DNA from: Proteus penneri
Lineage (GTDB): Bacteria; Pseudomonadota; Gammaproteobacteria; Enterobacterales; Enterobacteriaceae
Assembly (NCBI RefSeq): GCF_003144535.1
Contig: NZ_PHFJ01000002.1
Location: 342,813 to 406,812 of the forward strand
Direction: 5' to 3'
DNA length: 64,000 nucleotides
In this document: one piece after another, positions 25,578 through 35,901 of the stretch
Layout: each line of letters starts with the position of its first letter
How positions within the stretch are numbered: the stretch's first letter is position 1
Notes under the pieces: model-generated
Database searches by the model: none
The model's input: only the letters and a program-made list of their open reading frames with translations
Told to the model about the DNA's origin: nothing
Translations under genes and position numbers: made by a program

Positions 25578-25732
25578 AAAATCTGAATTCCTACTATATG
25601 AATAAAACGCTATATATTACCGTATTGCTAGGCCTTTTTCCGCTATTAAATTAATTAATTTTCCCTTGATACTGAAAGTAGGGAGTGTTTGAATACGCGC
25701 ACGAGAAAGAGAAGCAATAGAAGAGGACGGCC

Positions 25733-26737
25733 ATGAGTCTAGATATTAGTCAGTTAGTCTTACATCAGCTTATCAAGCAAGATGAGCAGACATTAGAAGT
25801 TGTGCTACGTGATTCACTCTTAGAAATTGAACCCGTTGTTCAGGAGATGATTGAAGAGTTACATCGTGTATACAGTGCAAAAAGTAAAGCTTATGGTTTG
25901 TTTAATGAAGAAAGCGAATTAGCAGAAGCACTGCGCTTACAACGTAAAGGCGAAGAGAACTTTTTAGGTTTTTCACGAGCAGCAACCGTGAGACTAAAAG
26001 ATGAATTAGCAAAATACCCTTTTGCTGAAGGTGGCACTGTTCTATTTTGTCACTATCGTTATTTAGCGGTGGACTACCTTTTAATTGCTGTACTTAGTAG
26101 CTGTAACAGTATGTGGGTAAATGACAGCCTTGATGTGTCATCAACACGTTATTTAGATATTCCTCATGCAGACATTATTGCTCGTATCGATTTAACTGAG
26201 TGGGAAACGGCACCCGACTCTTTACGTTATTTAACGTTTTTAAAAGGTCGTGTTGGACGTAAAGTCTCTGATTTCTTTATGGATTTTTTAGGTGCTCAAG
26301 AAGGTTTAAACGCTAAAGTTCAAAATAAAGGCTTATTACAAGCGGTTGACGATTTTTGTGAAGCCTCAGAAATGGGTAAGCAAGAACGTCAAACTTGTCG
26401 TGAGCAAGTATATAGCTACTGTAATGAGCAATTACAATCGGGCGAAGAAATTGCCTTAACAGAGCTTGCTGAAGAATTACCCTCTTTGGGCGATCAAAAC
26501 TTTGCTCAATTTACTGAAGAGAAAGGCTATGAATTAGCTGAAACATTTCCAGCAGATCGCAGTACGCTACGTCAGCTGATGAAGTACTCGGGAAGTGGTG
26601 GTGGATTAACAGTGAATTTTGATGCGAAATTATTAGGAGAGAGAATATTCTGGGATCCAGCAACAGATACGCTCACAATTAAAGGTACACCGCCTAATTT
26701 ACGTGATCAGCTACAACGTAGAGCATCAGAAAAATAA
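25733..26737 (+). CDS. yejK: Nucleoid-associated protein YejK
   Basis: 334 residues (E. coli 335), the NdpA/YejK family, abundant in the nucleoid and reported to interact with topoisomerases. Conserved blocks are the N-terminal [40 protein letters not shown] and the C-terminal [23 protein letters not shown] 25733, preceded by a modest GAGGACGG. Divergent from yejL, the standard arrangement. A hairpin terminator lies at 26756-26778. Confidence 0.96.
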   Translation: MSLDISQLVLHQLIKQDEQTLEVVLRDSLLEIEPVVQEMIEELHRVYSAKSKAYGLFNEESELAEALRLQRKGEENFLGFSRAATVRLKDELAKYPFAEGGTVLFCHYRYLAVDYLLIAVLSSCNSMWVNDSLDVSSTRYLDIPHADIIARIDLTEWETAPDSLRYLTFLKGRVGRKVSDFFMDFLGAQEGLNAKVQNKGLLQAVDDFCEASEMGKQERQTCREQVYSYCNEQLQSGEEIALTELAEELPSLGDQNFAQFTEEKGYELAETFPADRSTLRQLMKYSGSGGGLTVNFDAKLLGERIFWDPATDTLTIKGTPPNLRDQLQRRASEK

Positions 26738-26755
26738 TTAAACAGTAGAAACAAA

Positions 26756-26778
26756 TAACGCCACATCAAGTGGCGTTA
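26756..26778 (+). terminator. Hairpin after yejK
   Basis: TAACGCCAC and GTGGCGTTA form a perfect 9-bp stem with a 5-base loop between convergent yejK and rplY. No clear T-run. Confidence 0.55.
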
Positions 26779-26820
26779 CATGCTCGGCGTCCCGAAAAAT
26801 AAAGCTCGAAGGGTGGCTTA

Positions 26821-27105
26821 TTAAGCGCGCAGGAAGTCGATATGAGTAATTTTTGGCTTATACTCGTGACGTTGCACTGCTTTAACTTTAACTTTAGTTT
26901 CTTTGCCATCGATAACCAGGTTTACGAAATCTGAATAGAATTCTGATTTGTGTTCTTGGTTGATTACTTCGTTGTGATCTAAATCGATAGCGATTGGCTC
27001 TTCATTTCCGCCATAAACGATAGCAGGAAAACGGTTAGCCACACGCAGGCGGCGGCTCGCACCCTTACCCTGCTCTTTACGTACAGTTGCATTAATAGTT
27101 AACAT
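26821..27105 (-). CDS. rplY: 50S ribosomal protein L25
   Basis: 94 residues, the short (non-CTC) form found in enterobacteria. L25 binds 5S rRNA. Recognised by [38 protein letters not shown] and the C-terminal [15 protein letters not shown] at 27105. Lies between yejK and radD exactly as in E. coli. Confidence 0.98.
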   Translation of the reverse strand: MLTINATVRKEQGKGASRRLRVANRFPAIVYGGNEEPIAIDLDHNEVINQEHKSEFYSDFVNLVIDGKETKVKVKAVQRHEYKPKITHIDFLRA

Positions 27106-27249
27106 CTTTTTTCTCTTATGAAAAAGAAAGAAAATACATACTTGTTACAGGCGACCCAGCAACAAGCTCGAGATTTGGTTTATCTAAAAATAGATAAAGC
27201 GGGGCGCATTTTAACGAAAAAGTCCACTAACAGCAAATATAAATCCAGA

Positions 27250-29013
27250 TTAATACAAGGTATCTGCTTTTCGATAGCGGCCTGTATAGTCAAAAATCTT
27301 ATTTCTTATCTTCCAAAAGCGCTCTCTTTTACCTTTATGTGCGACTATAAAGTCGGGGTGACGTAACAAATCAAATTGTTTAATAATGTCGTTGGCATTA
27401 TGCCAAACAAAAGGGACACCTGGTGCGCGTTGATGTTCACGTAAGAATTTTAATTCGAATACTTTTCGTTGTGCTGGAGTGGTTAGTCGAAAACGTTCAG
27501 AGACAGAAGTGCCTTCTTCATCGTAATAATTGATGTCTAACCATTCTCCTTTAGCATCATTCCCAGATTGAAATTGCATGCCTCCACAGCGCAAAACAAG
27601 CGCTCCTTTTAGCTTTAATGCGGCTTTAAGCATATCATCAGGATCAACTAATATTTCATCACAGTGAACACAACGACGTGCTGCAATATCATTTTCTTCA
27701 TTACAGTGGGGGCATAATTTAAAGCGGAAACGAAATTCACACTGCTGTTTTTGCCCATGTTCATTGAGTTCCCAGCCTTGGCAGCGTCGACCATAATGTT
27801 CAATAATATCGCCATCAGCATCCACTATTCCCCAAAATGTATTAGCAAATTGGCAAACAGGGCAGAATACTTGTACAGGTTTACTATTTGGATTGGGTTT
27901 TTTAGTACCGACTTCGGGTAGATAAAGATCATGAGGATTACCTGCATAATCTAAAATTAGGCATTCTGTTTTTCCTGCAAATAATCTTAATCCTCGCCCT
28001 ACAATTTGCTGGTATAAACTTACAGACTCAGTAGGGCGTAGAATAGCGATTAAATCAACATGAGGTGCATCAAAGCCAGTTGTTAGTACGGCCACATTGA
28101 CCATATAACGTAATTGCTGCTGCTTAAAACGAGAAATAAGATCATCACGTTCATAAGGTGGCGTATCCGCGCTCACTAATGCCGCTTCATCTTGAGGCAA
28201 AAGAGAAAGAATTTCTTTTGCATGTTCAACGGTGGCTGCAAATATCATGACGCCACGACAGCTTTCTGCATATTCAATAATCTGTGAAACAATATGAGGC
28301 GTAATACGTTTTTGTCTTTTTATTTCACGATTAAGATCTTCTTCATTAAATATTCCATTTTGACTTGTTCGGACTTGGCTAAAGTCATATTGCAAAATAG
28401 GCATATCTAATCGAGTTGGGGGTACTAGAAAATGATTGCTTATCATATAGCGCAAAGGTAATTCATAAATACAATCACGGAAAAAGCAGTCTTCATTGCC
28501 TTTGATCATACCGTGATAATGATATTGATAAATCCACCCTGTAGGTAAACGATAAGGTGTTGCAGTTAATCCTAAGATCCGTAATTGTGGATTAATAGAT
28601 TGTAATTGTTTAATGACTTGCTGATATTGACTATCTTCAGACAAACTAATGCGATGGCATTCATCAATAATAAGAAGGGAAAAAGTATCATTAAACTGCG
28701 ATAAATTACGGGCAACAGATTGCACACTACCAAAAACAACTTTTCCGCTACTCTCTTTTTGTTGTAAGCCCGCAGCAAAAATATCCGCAGATAGACCATA
28801 AGCCTCATATTTGCTATGGTTCTGTTCTACTAATTCTTTTACGTGTGCTAGCACCAATACGCGTCCGCGCGCTCTTTTAGCAAGTTCAGCAATGACTAAA
28901 CTTTTTCCTGCGCCAGTAGGTAATACAATTACCGCAGGTGTATTGTATTGGCGAAAATAAGAGATGGTCGCGCTAACAGCATCAAGTTGATAAGGTCTGA
29001 GTGTAAAAGCCAT
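27250..29013 (-). CDS. radD: DNA repair helicase-like ATPase RadD
   Basis: 587 residues (E. coli RadD/YejH 586). Superfamily 2 ATPase with the order Walker [16 protein letters not shown] box, [11 protein letters not shown] (motif III) and [10 protein letters not shown]...QIVGRGLR (motifs V-VI). It is followed by a zinc-binding C-terminal part with CPVC, then CPHC...CVHC pairs. RadD takes part in double-strand break repair and recombination with RecA. ATG 29013, divergent from rsuA. Confidence 0.96.
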   Translation of the reverse strand: MAFTLRPYQLDAVSATISYFRQYNTPAVIVLPTGAGKSLVIAELAKRARGRVLVLAHVKELVEQNHSKYEAYGLSADIFAAGLQQKESSGKVVFGSVQSVARNLSQFNDTFSLLIIDECHRISLSEDSQYQQVIKQLQSINPQLRILGLTATPYRLPTGWIYQYHYHGMIKGNEDCFFRDCIYELPLRYMISNHFLVPPTRLDMPILQYDFSQVRTSQNGIFNEEDLNREIKRQKRITPHIVSQIIEYAESCRGVMIFAATVEHAKEILSLLPQDEAALVSADTPPYERDDLISRFKQQQLRYMVNVAVLTTGFDAPHVDLIAILRPTESVSLYQQIVGRGLRLFAGKTECLILDYAGNPHDLYLPEVGTKKPNPNSKPVQVFCPVCQFANTFWGIVDADGDIIEHYGRRCQGWELNEHGQKQQCEFRFRFKLCPHCNEENDIAARRCVHCDEILVDPDDMLKAALKLKGALVLRCGGMQFQSGNDAKGEWLDINYYDEEGTSVSERFRLTTPAQRKVFELKFLREHQRAPGVPFVWHNANDIIKQFDLLRHPDFIVAHKGKRERFWKIRNKIFDYTGRYRKADTLY

Positions 29014-29193
29014 AACTCTACATAAGAAATCAAACGGAGCGTCAGCGTAACATTTTTTTATGGGTAGCGCGAATAAGGAGGAGTATAGAGCGTGATAGTT
29101 TATTTATAAATTAATTAGTTGTTTTATTGTTAATATTCATTTTTAATAGATGCCTCATATCAGATGGTATTCTTCCATTTTTCAGAGAAATTC

Positions 29194-29898
29194 ATGCGAT
29201 TAGATAAATTTTTATCCCAGCAATTGGGTATTAGCCGTAGCTTGATCCTTCGTGAATTAAGAGCTGGGCTTGTAACAATTGATGGCGAAATGGTGAAAAG
29301 CGGTTCAACTAAAATTGCACCAGAGCAAGAAGTAGCTTACGACGGTAAGGTTTTAACTCAAATTTTAGGGCCTCGTTACTTTATGTTGAATAAGCCAATT
29401 GGTTATGTATGTTCAACAGACGATCCTGTCAATCCAACTATTCTCTATTTTATTGATGAACCGTTAGCTCATAAATTACATGCTGCTGGTCGTTTAGATA
29501 TTGATACAACAGGGCTTGTTTTATTAACAGATAATGGTCAATGGTCACATCGTATTACGGCGCCAAAACATCATTGTGAAAAAACTTATCTGGTTACATT
29601 AGAAGAGCCGATTGGAGAGGGTGTTGCTGAACAATTCCAAAAAGGTGTACAACTCAATGGTGAAAAAGATCTGACTAAACCCGCCAAATTAGAAATTCTT
29701 ACACCAACAGAAGTGAAACTCACTATTAGTGAAGGCAAATACCATCAAGTGAAACGTATGTTTGCAGCAGTGGGGAATCATGTCAGTGCATTACATCGTG
29801 AGCGTATTGGCGATATCACATTAGATGAGACTTTAGCTGAGGGAGAATATCGTCCATTAACAGAAGAAGAGATCAACAGCATTCACTTACCTCAATAA
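29194..29898 (+). CDS. rsuA: 16S rRNA pseudouridine(516) synthase RsuA
   Basis: 234 residues from ATG 29194. The upstream in-frame ATG (29164) would add ten residues before the S4 domain and is unlikely. The N-terminal S4 RNA-binding domain ([20 protein letters not shown]) is followed by the synthase domain with catalytic Asp in [14 protein letters not shown] and the C-terminal [17 protein letters not shown]. It makes pseudouridine at position 516 of 16S rRNA. Followed after 37 bases by bcr, as in E. coli. Confidence 0.96.
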   Translation: MRLDKFLSQQLGISRSLILRELRAGLVTIDGEMVKSGSTKIAPEQEVAYDGKVLTQILGPRYFMLNKPIGYVCSTDDPVNPTILYFIDEPLAHKLHAAGRLDIDTTGLVLLTDNGQWSHRITAPKHHCEKTYLVTLEEPIGEGVAEQFQKGVQLNGEKDLTKPAKLEILTPTEVKLTISEGKYHQVKRMFAAVGNHVSALHRERIGDITLDETLAEGEYRPLTEEEINSIHLPQ

Positions 29899-29935
29899 TT
29901 ATTATCTGTTCTGTCGTCTTTGGGAGTTTATCTGC

Positions 29936-31120
29936 GTGCAACAGCAACGTTCGTCGTACCTTGGTCTCATTTTAATATTGGGACTTATTTCCATGCTTAT
30001 GCCATTGGCTATAGATATGTATTTGCCAAGTTTACCAACTATTGCGCAAGATTTTGGTGTGCCTAGTGGCAAAGTGCAAATGACATTAAGTATCTATATT
30101 TTTGGCTTTGCTATTGGACAATTAGTCTATGGTCCTATGGCTGATAGTTTGGGGCGTAAGCCTGTCATTTTGGGTGGCGTAATTGTTTTTGCTTTTGCCT
30201 CTAGTGCATGTGCATTATCTGAATCAATAGATATGCTAATTGGCATGCGTTTTTTACATGGTTTTGCTGCTGCTGCGGCAAGTGTTGTGATTAATGCATT
30301 GATGAGAGATATGTTTTCTAGAGATGACTTCTCTCGAAGTATGTCTTTTGTTGCGCTTGTCATGACCATCGCGCCATTATTAGCACCACTATTAGGCGCT
30401 TGGGTGATGAATTGGTTTTCATGGCATGCTATTTTCTGGAGTATCGCGATAGCTGCTGTGATTGCATCGGCATTAATTGCTTTTTATATTCCAGAAACAT
30501 TACCCAAAGAGCGTCGCCAACGCTTAAGCTTAAGAGTGACATTTAGCCAATTTATTAGTCTGTTTAGAACACGTCGTGTCCTTTGCTATATTTTGGCTTC
30601 AGGTTTTTCTTTTGCTGGCATGTTTTCATTCCTTAGTGCTGGTCCTTTTGTCTATATCGAATTACATGGCATTCCATTTGATCAATTTGGATTATATTTT
30701 GGTTTTAATATCATCTTCTTAATTTTGATGACAAGCATTAATGGGCGATATGTTCGTCGATTTGGTGCGTTGAATATGTTACGCCTAGGATTAACGATTC
30801 AATGTTGTATGGGGCTTTTTTTATTGTTGGTGGTTGCTCTTGATTTACATTTCTATTTCCTTGTTGTGGGGGTAGCAATGTATGTGGGAGGGATTGCGAT
30901 GATCACATCGAATGCGATGGCCGTTATCCTTGATGATTATCCCCATATGGCCGGGACAGTTTCTTCTCTTGCAGGAACAGTGCGTTTTGGTGTGGGTGCT
31001 TTAGTTGGAACGGCTATTGCTATGCTACCAGCTAAATCAGAATGGCCAATGGTTAGTTCTATGGCATTCTGTGTACTGTTTGCTATGGGTTTTATTTTGC
31101 TTGCTCGTCGTTATAAATAA
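29936..31120 (+). CDS. bcr: Bcr/CflA-family drug efflux transporter
   Basis: 394 residues, 12 predicted membrane helices, major facilitator superfamily. The family signature [18 protein letters not shown] comes after helix 1, and the MFS loop 2-3 motif [17 protein letters not shown] is intact. E. coli Bcr exports bicyclomycin and other small compounds. Start GTG 29936 follows GGGAG. Same order rsuA-bcr-yejG as in E. coli. A long hairpin follows. Confidence 0.94.
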   Translation: MQQQRSSYLGLILILGLISMLMPLAIDMYLPSLPTIAQDFGVPSGKVQMTLSIYIFGFAIGQLVYGPMADSLGRKPVILGGVIVFAFASSACALSESIDMLIGMRFLHGFAAAAASVVINALMRDMFSRDDFSRSMSFVALVMTIAPLLAPLLGAWVMNWFSWHAIFWSIAIAAVIASALIAFYIPETLPKERRQRLSLRVTFSQFISLFRTRRVLCYILASGFSFAGMFSFLSAGPFVYIELHGIPFDQFGLYFGFNIIFLILMTSINGRYVRRFGALNMLRLGLTIQCCMGLFLLLVVALDLHFYFLVVGVAMYVGGIAMITSNAMAVILDDYPHMAGTVSSLAGTVRFGVGALVGTAIAMLPAKSEWPMVSSMAFCVLFAMGFILLARRYK

Positions 31121-31127
31121 GCACATC

Positions 31128-31160
31128 ACGCTATAAATAACAGAAATTTATAGCGTGTTT
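31128..31160 (+). terminator. Hairpin after bcr
   Basis: CACGCTATAAAT and ATTTATAGCGTG form a 12-bp stem around AACAGAA, followed by TTTATC. Confidence 0.7.
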
Positions 31161-31565
31161 ATCTTTTCTTTCTTCTATTTTTTCTAAAAACATCACATCT
31201 TCCTCTATTATATTTCATGAATCGTTTCAAATTAGTGCGTTTTTTTGATTTGAATCAATATTTGATGTTGTTTTTTTGTTAAATTAAGTGAAATTTATTT
31301 TAATATTCATCTACTATTGTTTTGTCGATATGAAGCATCGTGATAAAAATTGATGGATTGTTTTACTTTAATACGTAATATTTTATACAATTATTTTATA
31401 TGGTTGATAAAATGTTAAATAAATGAAAGAATAATTGAAGAGATTAAGTATTGCAGACATGAATATCTGCAAACACACTAAGCTAAATGAATGGTTTGAT
31501 ATGTCCCTTTGCTTATTTGTAAAATAACTGTAACGTTCATGTTGTATGATTAACAAGGTTCTAAT
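31161..31565. other. AT-rich intergenic region
   Basis: About 400 bases between the bcr terminator and the antitoxin-like remnant before yejG. No gene or clear repeat. Confidence 0.5.
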
Positions 31566-31616
31566 ATGCGTGTGAGCAAGTCAGTTCAAACTCGTATTGA
31601 TGATGTATTAAATTAA
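31566..31616 (+). pseudogene. Possible RelB/DinJ antitoxin N-terminal remnant
   Basis: A 16-codon ORF, MRVSKSVQTRIDDVLN, resembles the first residues of RelB/DinJ-type ribbon-helix-helix antitoxins (SVQTRID...). A stop follows at once and no toxin gene is present. The match is too short to be certain. Confidence 0.3.
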
Positions 31617-31641
31617 CGTGTTGATGAAACAGGATTGATTT

Positions 31642-31989
31642 GTGGATAATGTACAACTTTCGGTAGTTCATAAGCTGCCGCTGAGTTATCGGTGGCTAGC
31701 AGGTTTTGCAGGTACAAGAGTAGAAATACTGCCTGAAAATGATGCTGGAAAGCAAAATACGCTAATTGGCTTAAAATTATTAAGTCATGATGGTATGACA
31801 CTGGATGAAGCAATACAGAATTTGCGTCAGTATCTGAGTAATCTCCATATTGATAGTGTTGTGATTGAGTGGGATGGTGCTCCTTGCCTTTTCCTTCATA
31901 GCGACGATGAATGTGCTGCATTATGTTGCTTAAAAAACGCGGGAGTCGCTATTGCTGAGCCATTCCCAACTGCATATTCTTATTTATAA
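31642..31989 (+). CDS. yejG: Conserved protein YejG
   Basis: 115 residues (E. coli 114). Recognised by LSVVHKLPLSYRWLAGFAGT, IGLKLLSHDG and the C-terminal LKNAGVAIAEPF. Function unknown. GTG start at 31642 follows CAGGA. Ends with a strong terminator at 32051-32080. Same strand and neighbour (bcr) as in E. coli. Confidence 0.93.
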   Translation: MDNVQLSVVHKLPLSYRWLAGFAGTRVEILPENDAGKQNTLIGLKLLSHDGMTLDEAIQNLRQYLSNLHIDSVVIEWDGAPCLFLHSDDECAALCCLKNAGVAIAEPFPTAYSYL

Positions 31990-32050
31990 TACCTATTAAT
32001 GTTATAAAACTAATGGAATTAATTTGCGGTTTACGCATAGTCAAGAATAT

Positions 32051-32080
32051 AAAAAAAGCCTCATTAATGAGGCTTTTTTT
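32051..32080 (+). terminator. Terminator between yejG and mepS
   Basis: AAAAAAAGCCTCATTAATGAGGCTTTTTTT: a perfect palindrome with seven As and seven Ts, functional for either strand between convergent genes. Confidence 0.93.
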
Positions 32081-32106
32081 ATTGTAATAAGATATAAGGG
32101 AATTAA

Positions 32107-32721
32107 TTATCTTAATACATTTTGCGAAAGGGTGTTTTCAGCAAGTGCTGTATCATTTTTGTCAATAACACGTCTTGCAGCATAAAAGCGTTTATTCCAG
32201 TATGTATTAGACATTTCTGACACTGTTACGCCGTTACTGGTGGATGCATGTACAAATTTATCATTACCAATATAAATTCCAACATGGCGCATAGTACGGC
32301 CTGTTTTGAATAGAACGAGATCGCCAGCTTGTAATTTTGATTTATTAACCTGAGTACCGGAGAACTGTTGGTCTGAGGTTGAGCGAGGAAGTTCTACACC
32401 AAATTGGTCAAGAAAAGTTCTTTGTACAAAGGCAGAACAATCGATGCCTCTTTTAGTATTTCCGCCTAAACGGTAAGCAACGCCTTTCCAGTCTGCATAT
32501 TGGTCAAGTATCTTGGATTTTATATCGAGATTCTTCACCAATGATTCAAATTCATCTTGCGATGCTTGGGAAATAGATGTGCTTGATGATGTATTTAGTG
32601 GGGCGGTGCTTGAATTCGCTAAGCGTGAATTTGCGTTCTGTGAGCTACATGCCGATAGTGTAGCTACAACAATGAACGCCGGTATGAGCTTAAGCATTCT
32701 CATATACGGTTTTGTTCTCAT
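32107..32721 (-). CDS. mepS: Murein DD-endopeptidase lipoprotein MepS (Spr)
   Basis: 204 residues. Outer-membrane lipoprotein with lipobox LSAC (Cys25) and an NlpC/P60 domain. The catalytic triad is visible in precursor numbering: Cys95 in GIDCSAFVQ, His146 in MRHVGIYIG, His158 in KFVHAST. It cuts D-Ala-mDAP crosslinks to let new murein be inserted; in E. coli its level is set by Prc/NlpI proteolysis. Longer than E. coli MepS (188) by a Ser/Thr-rich linker after the lipobox and a C-terminal tail. Confidence 0.95.
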   Translation of the reverse strand: MRTKPYMRMLKLIPAFIVVATLSACSSQNANSRLANSSTAPLNTSSSTSISQASQDEFESLVKNLDIKSKILDQYADWKGVAYRLGGNTKRGIDCSAFVQRTFLDQFGVELPRSTSDQQFSGTQVNKSKLQAGDLVLFKTGRTMRHVGIYIGNDKFVHASTSNGVTVSEMSNTYWNKRFYAARRVIDKNDTALAENTLSQNVLR

Positions 32722-33022
32722 TGTGACAGATTTCCCTTACATCCTTACGTGCAAAAGTGCACATGAATATTCACCAAATAACCAGAGAATATAGTGTAAT
32801 TTAACTCTGGCAACCTTATTTCGCGAAAAACGTGCTCTAAAGCACGTAAATATCCACATTAAACAATAAATAATGAGGAAACTAGAAAAGTGTACAGAAA
32901 GAGGAACTAAATGGCGAGAGAAAAGAAGCTTAATTTACAAAACATTAGATAATAAAGTGCTAATACTTAAAATAGATCTCATTTTGTCATAATAATATCA
33001 TTTAATTGTCAAAAAAATGACC
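32722..33022. other. Upstream region of mepS
   Basis: Intergenic; should hold the mepS promoter. It contains a small hairpin CGTGCT-CTAA-AGCACG near 32831-32847. No gene seen. Confidence 0.5.
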
Positions 33023-33062
33023 AAGAGAATAAGTGCGATATTACACTTATTCTCTTTTAATA
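33023..33062 (-). terminator. Terminator of lpxT
   Basis: AAGAGAATAAGTG and CACTTATTCTCTT form a perfect 13-bp stem around an 8-base loop, directly after the minus-strand lpxT frame. Confidence 0.75.
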
Positions 33063-33082
33063 AATGAGATGTGTTTTCTCTT

Positions 33083-33791
33083 TTATTTTTTAAAAGGGAG
33101 ATGTTTTTCTAATTGTCTGACAATAATGTCTGATAATGGTGTAATTAATAACCAACTTGTTGTGATTAAAGTTAAAGAAACAGAACCGACTAATATATCT
33201 GATGCCCAGTGTGCGCCGGCCATCACTCTTGGTAATGAAAATATGACAGTAATGAGCAGCGCGCATACGAAAGAACGAAACGAGAGGTAACGTAAGATAA
33301 AACTACAAAAGATAAGTAGCATTAAACCATGATCGCCAGGAAAACTATCACCTGAGGCATCTTTTGTTGGAATGCCAGTTATAACACCCACTCTATGTGC
33401 ATCTTGAAAATAAAGTGTTGGGCTGGGTCTTTCTATTGGAAGATTTTGTCCAATTTGATTAATCAGTACAGCGCAGACTACCATCACTAATCCCACAATT
33501 ATAAGATGGCGTTTACCTTTATAATCTTTTTGACGAAAAGTATTGTAATAAAGTGCACCCATCACCAACAAAATAACCAAATCAAACTTTCTATTATTGG
33601 TATAAGCCACAAAAGAAGCAAAAAAAAGTATCAGGCAAAATATGCTGATTAAAAAAATAAAAAATATGGGTATCAGTTGATAGCCAAAATCCATGTTGTG
33701 CCGGAAGATACCAAGAGAAAAAAATAATTAAGCCTGCAAGATTAAGTAGAAAGATAGCCAGTGCTTTTTGGTGAAAATTAGAAAGTTTCAT
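33083..33791 (-). pseudogene. lpxT: Lipid A phosphotransferase LpxT with +1 frameshift in a T8 run
   Basis: LpxT moves phosphate from undecaprenyl pyrophosphate to the lipid A 1-phosphate. The N-terminal frame (from ATG 33791) reads LSWYLP-like and HIFYFFNQHILPDT, then runs into TTTTTTTT (33620-33627) and stops soon after. The rest of the protein continues in another frame: FVAYTNNRKFD, the PAP2 motifs (PIERPSPT, SFPGDHG, GAHWASDI) and the C-terminal TPLSD. Seven Ts would restore a frame whose length matches E. coli LpxT exactly over this segment. Either true loss, phase variation, or a sequencing error. The neighbour is mepS, as in E. coli. Confidence 0.85.
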
Positions 33792-33821
33792 AGTAATAAA
33801 ATAACAAATTTCCGTATATTT

Positions 33822-33837
33822 TGTGATCTAGATCACG
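33822..33837. promoter_or_regulatory. CRP-cAMP site
   Basis: TGTGATCTAGATCACG matches the ideal CRP palindrome TGTGA-N6-TCACA in all but one base, including the TCTAGA spacer of the high-affinity consensus. It lies 31 bases upstream of the lpxT start and about 300 bases upstream of the secreted-protein gene at 34138, so it could act on either. Confidence 0.75.
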
Positions 33838-34137
33838 AATTGTCTAATTTTGATTATAGGACTATAACCAAAATAAAAAAATAGATCTTTGCAATTAGTT
33901 GTTCATACAATTGTTACACTTTGGTTTCATTTCTGTTGGATTTTTTTGTACCCACTTAACCGAAATTTAGAATATTTTTTTTTGATACTCTTAATTTGAG
34001 TATTACATAATGTTTTTCTATTATTAAATTAAAGATGAAAGTTAAATAAATAAAGTAACAAGCCGATATTAGTTATGACTTTAATAACATATTGGCTTGT
34101 GGAATCCACACATCCCAATAATCATAGGAGATTAATT
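33838..34137. other. Intergenic region after CRP site
   Basis: 300 bases, AT-rich. TATAGG/TATAAC sequences at about 33855-33868 could be a plus-strand -10 region placed 40 bases after the CRP centre. No gene seen. Confidence 0.4.
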
Positions 34138-34449
34138 TTGAATAAAATTTATATTGCAGCTACATGTCTGACTTTATTATTTAGTACACCTACTTTTGCT
34201 AAGGAAAATAAAGTCATTGGTTCAGTAACAATAACTTTTGTTGGTGCAATTGTTGAGGGCAATTGTCTAATTGATACAGATAAAAACATTTTTAAAACAA
34301 GCTGTTGGGATGGAAGTAAAATGCAAGAATCTCAATATCAGTTAGAAAGGAATAAGCATTTTAGCTCTGAATTGATTAACAATAAAGGTTCTATGGATAT
34401 TAAATGGATTAATGATAACTTAGCCATAATGAACATTGTTTATAATTAA
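34138..34449 (+). CDS. Small secreted protein, fimbrial-subunit-like (paralogue 1)
   Basis: 103 residues from TTG 34138, which is preceded by AGGAG seven bases upstream; the longer frame from 34075 has no ribosome site and breaks the signal peptide. Signal peptide ends TFA. The mature part reads GSVTITFVGAIVEGNCLI, then a second Cys (TSCWDG) and a C-terminal MDIKWINDNLAIMNIVYN. The G-x-[IV]-x-F-x-G-A-[IV]-V-x-x-x-C pattern is that of chaperone-usher pilin N-termini, but the protein is too short for a pilin. Related to the gene at 34715. Confidence 0.7.
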   Translation: MNKIYIAATCLTLLFSTPTFAKENKVIGSVTITFVGAIVEGNCLIDTDKNIFKTSCWDGSKMQESQYQLERNKHFSSELINNKGSMDIKWINDNLAIMNIVYN

Positions 34450-34714
34450 TTTTCCATAGTTCTAATAATAACAATAATTTTATTAATTAAATAAAATTTA
34501 ATACCTTTATAGGACTGTTATTAAAGTTAAAAATATTTGACTTAAGTTTAATCAACGTTGATTTCTTATTTATAAATATCGAACACTTATATTTGATAGA
34601 CATCAAATATTCTTCTTATGTCTATATAAATGTCATGTTTTATTGCTATGATGAAAATATGTCGGGTAGGTGTGATCCTCATACCTGCTAGCGCAAACAA
34701 GAAGTGAGGTCGTT

Positions 34715-35044
34715 ATGAGAAAATATCTGACCGTAGTATGCAGTCTTCTCGTTTCCAGTTCGATATCATTGGCTTGGGCATCTGATCCCATGCAAACAAC
34801 AGGGCAGATTTATCTACGGGGTGCGATTGTGGATCCTGCATGTGAGATGAATTTCACATTTGATAAAGCTGAATACCAATGTTACAAACACAACAAAGTG
34901 TTTACATCTACTCAATCTATTGTTCCTGCGTCTTTTGAAAAATCCCAACAAACTATTATTTTGCCTCAAGATATGGGCAAGGCTGAGATCCGTTGGATGG
35001 ATAATACCAAAAAGAATGGTGTGATAGACGTTCAATATTTTTAA
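34715..35044 (+). CDS. Small secreted protein, fimbrial-subunit-like (paralogue 2)
   Basis: 109 residues, ATG 34715 preceded by GAAGTGAGG. Signal peptide ends AWA. The mature part starts TTGQIYLRGAIVDPAC, with a second Cys in YQCYKHN, and ends AEIRWMDNTKKNGVIDVQYF. It aligns by eye with the product of the gene at 34138 along its full length (GAIV..C, ...C, I[KR]W[IM][ND]). Probably a tandem duplicate. Truncated-pilin-like secreted protein of unknown role. Confidence 0.7.
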   Translation: MRKYLTVVCSLLVSSSISLAWASDPMQTTGQIYLRGAIVDPACEMNFTFDKAEYQCYKHNKVFTSTQSIVPASFEKSQQTIILPQDMGKAEIRWMDNTKKNGVIDVQYF

Positions 35045-35188
35045 GGCGTCTGCGGGTAGACAGAGGTAGAGTTCAAAAGATAAACAAGTCAAATAATCGT
35101 TTGTCACATTGGCTTTCTTACGATTATCTGACCTATTTAAAGTAATATTAGCTGTTATACGCTAATAAGTAGTTTTTTTGACTATTGA

Positions 35189-35761
35189 TTAGTCTGCTCG
35201 GCCCATATAGCGACGTTCAGCAATATGAATGCGAACTTTATCGCCAGTGGAAAGATATTCAGGAACCTGAATAACTAGCCCTGTTGGCAACGTTGCAGGT
35301 TTAGTACGAGCGCTTGCAGAAGCACCTTTAATACCAGGAACAGTTTCAACAATTTCCATATCAACAGTTTGTGGCAATTCTAATGCTAAAACTTGACCAT
35401 CCATTGTTAATACTTGCATTCCCGCCAAGCCTTCCTCAGGAATAAACAGTAATTCATCTTCAATTTGATCTTTTTTGAAGGTATACGGTGTGTAATCTTC
35501 ATTGTCCATAAAGATATATTCATCACCATCAATGTAAGAAAAGCTAACAGGGCGACGCGTTAAGCTGATGGTATCAATCATATCATCGCCTTTAAATCGC
35601 TCTTCTACTTTCTGGCCTGTACGGATATCAGTAAAACGCATTTTGTACAGTGTACTTGCACCACGAGCACTTGGTGCTTGGATATCGATATCTTTTACCA
35701 GTAATAACTTGTTGTTATAACTAACAGCCATACCACGTTTAATTTCATTGGCTTTTGCCAT
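35189..35761 (-). CDS. yeiP: Elongation factor P-like protein YeiP (EfpL)
   Basis: 190 residues from ATG 35761, after GGAAGG; an in-frame ATG 42 bases upstream is rejected because it precedes the conserved start [20 protein letters not shown]. Three beta-barrel domains as in EF-P; the domain-1 tip reads APSARGAS instead of the PGKG-type loop carrying the modified Lys of EF-P. The C-terminal domain is [22 protein letters not shown] paralogue that helps ribosomes through stalling sequences. Confidence 0.95.
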   Translation of the reverse strand: MAKANEIKRGMAVSYNNKLLLVKDIDIQAPSARGASTLYKMRFTDIRTGQKVEERFKGDDMIDTISLTRRPVSFSYIDGDEYIFMDNEDYTPYTFKKDQIEDELLFIPEEGLAGMQVLTMDGQVLALELPQTVDMEIVETVPGIKGASASARTKPATLPTGLVIQVPEYLSTGDKVRIHIAERRYMGRAD

Positions 35762-35867
35762 ATAAAACCTTCCATTAAATAACATTGATGATAATGGCGA
35801 CAAAATTACTCGCAGTGCAGAAACTTGGCAAGTTATTCACGCAATTTTTTATAAGATTTGATGAAAA

Positions 35868-35895
35868 AATAAAGCCAGCAATGCTGGCTTTAGTG
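35868..35895 (-). terminator. Terminator of mtr
   Basis: AAAGCCAGC, AAT, GCTGGCTTT: a 9-bp stem. The A-run before it on the plus strand gives a U-run on the minus strand, downstream of mtr. Confidence 0.82.
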
Positions 35896-35901
35896 AAGCG
35901 A

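Noticed and set aside
31613..31921. 102-codon minus-strand ORF
   Set aside because: It is the antisense shadow of yejG, which has clear homology.
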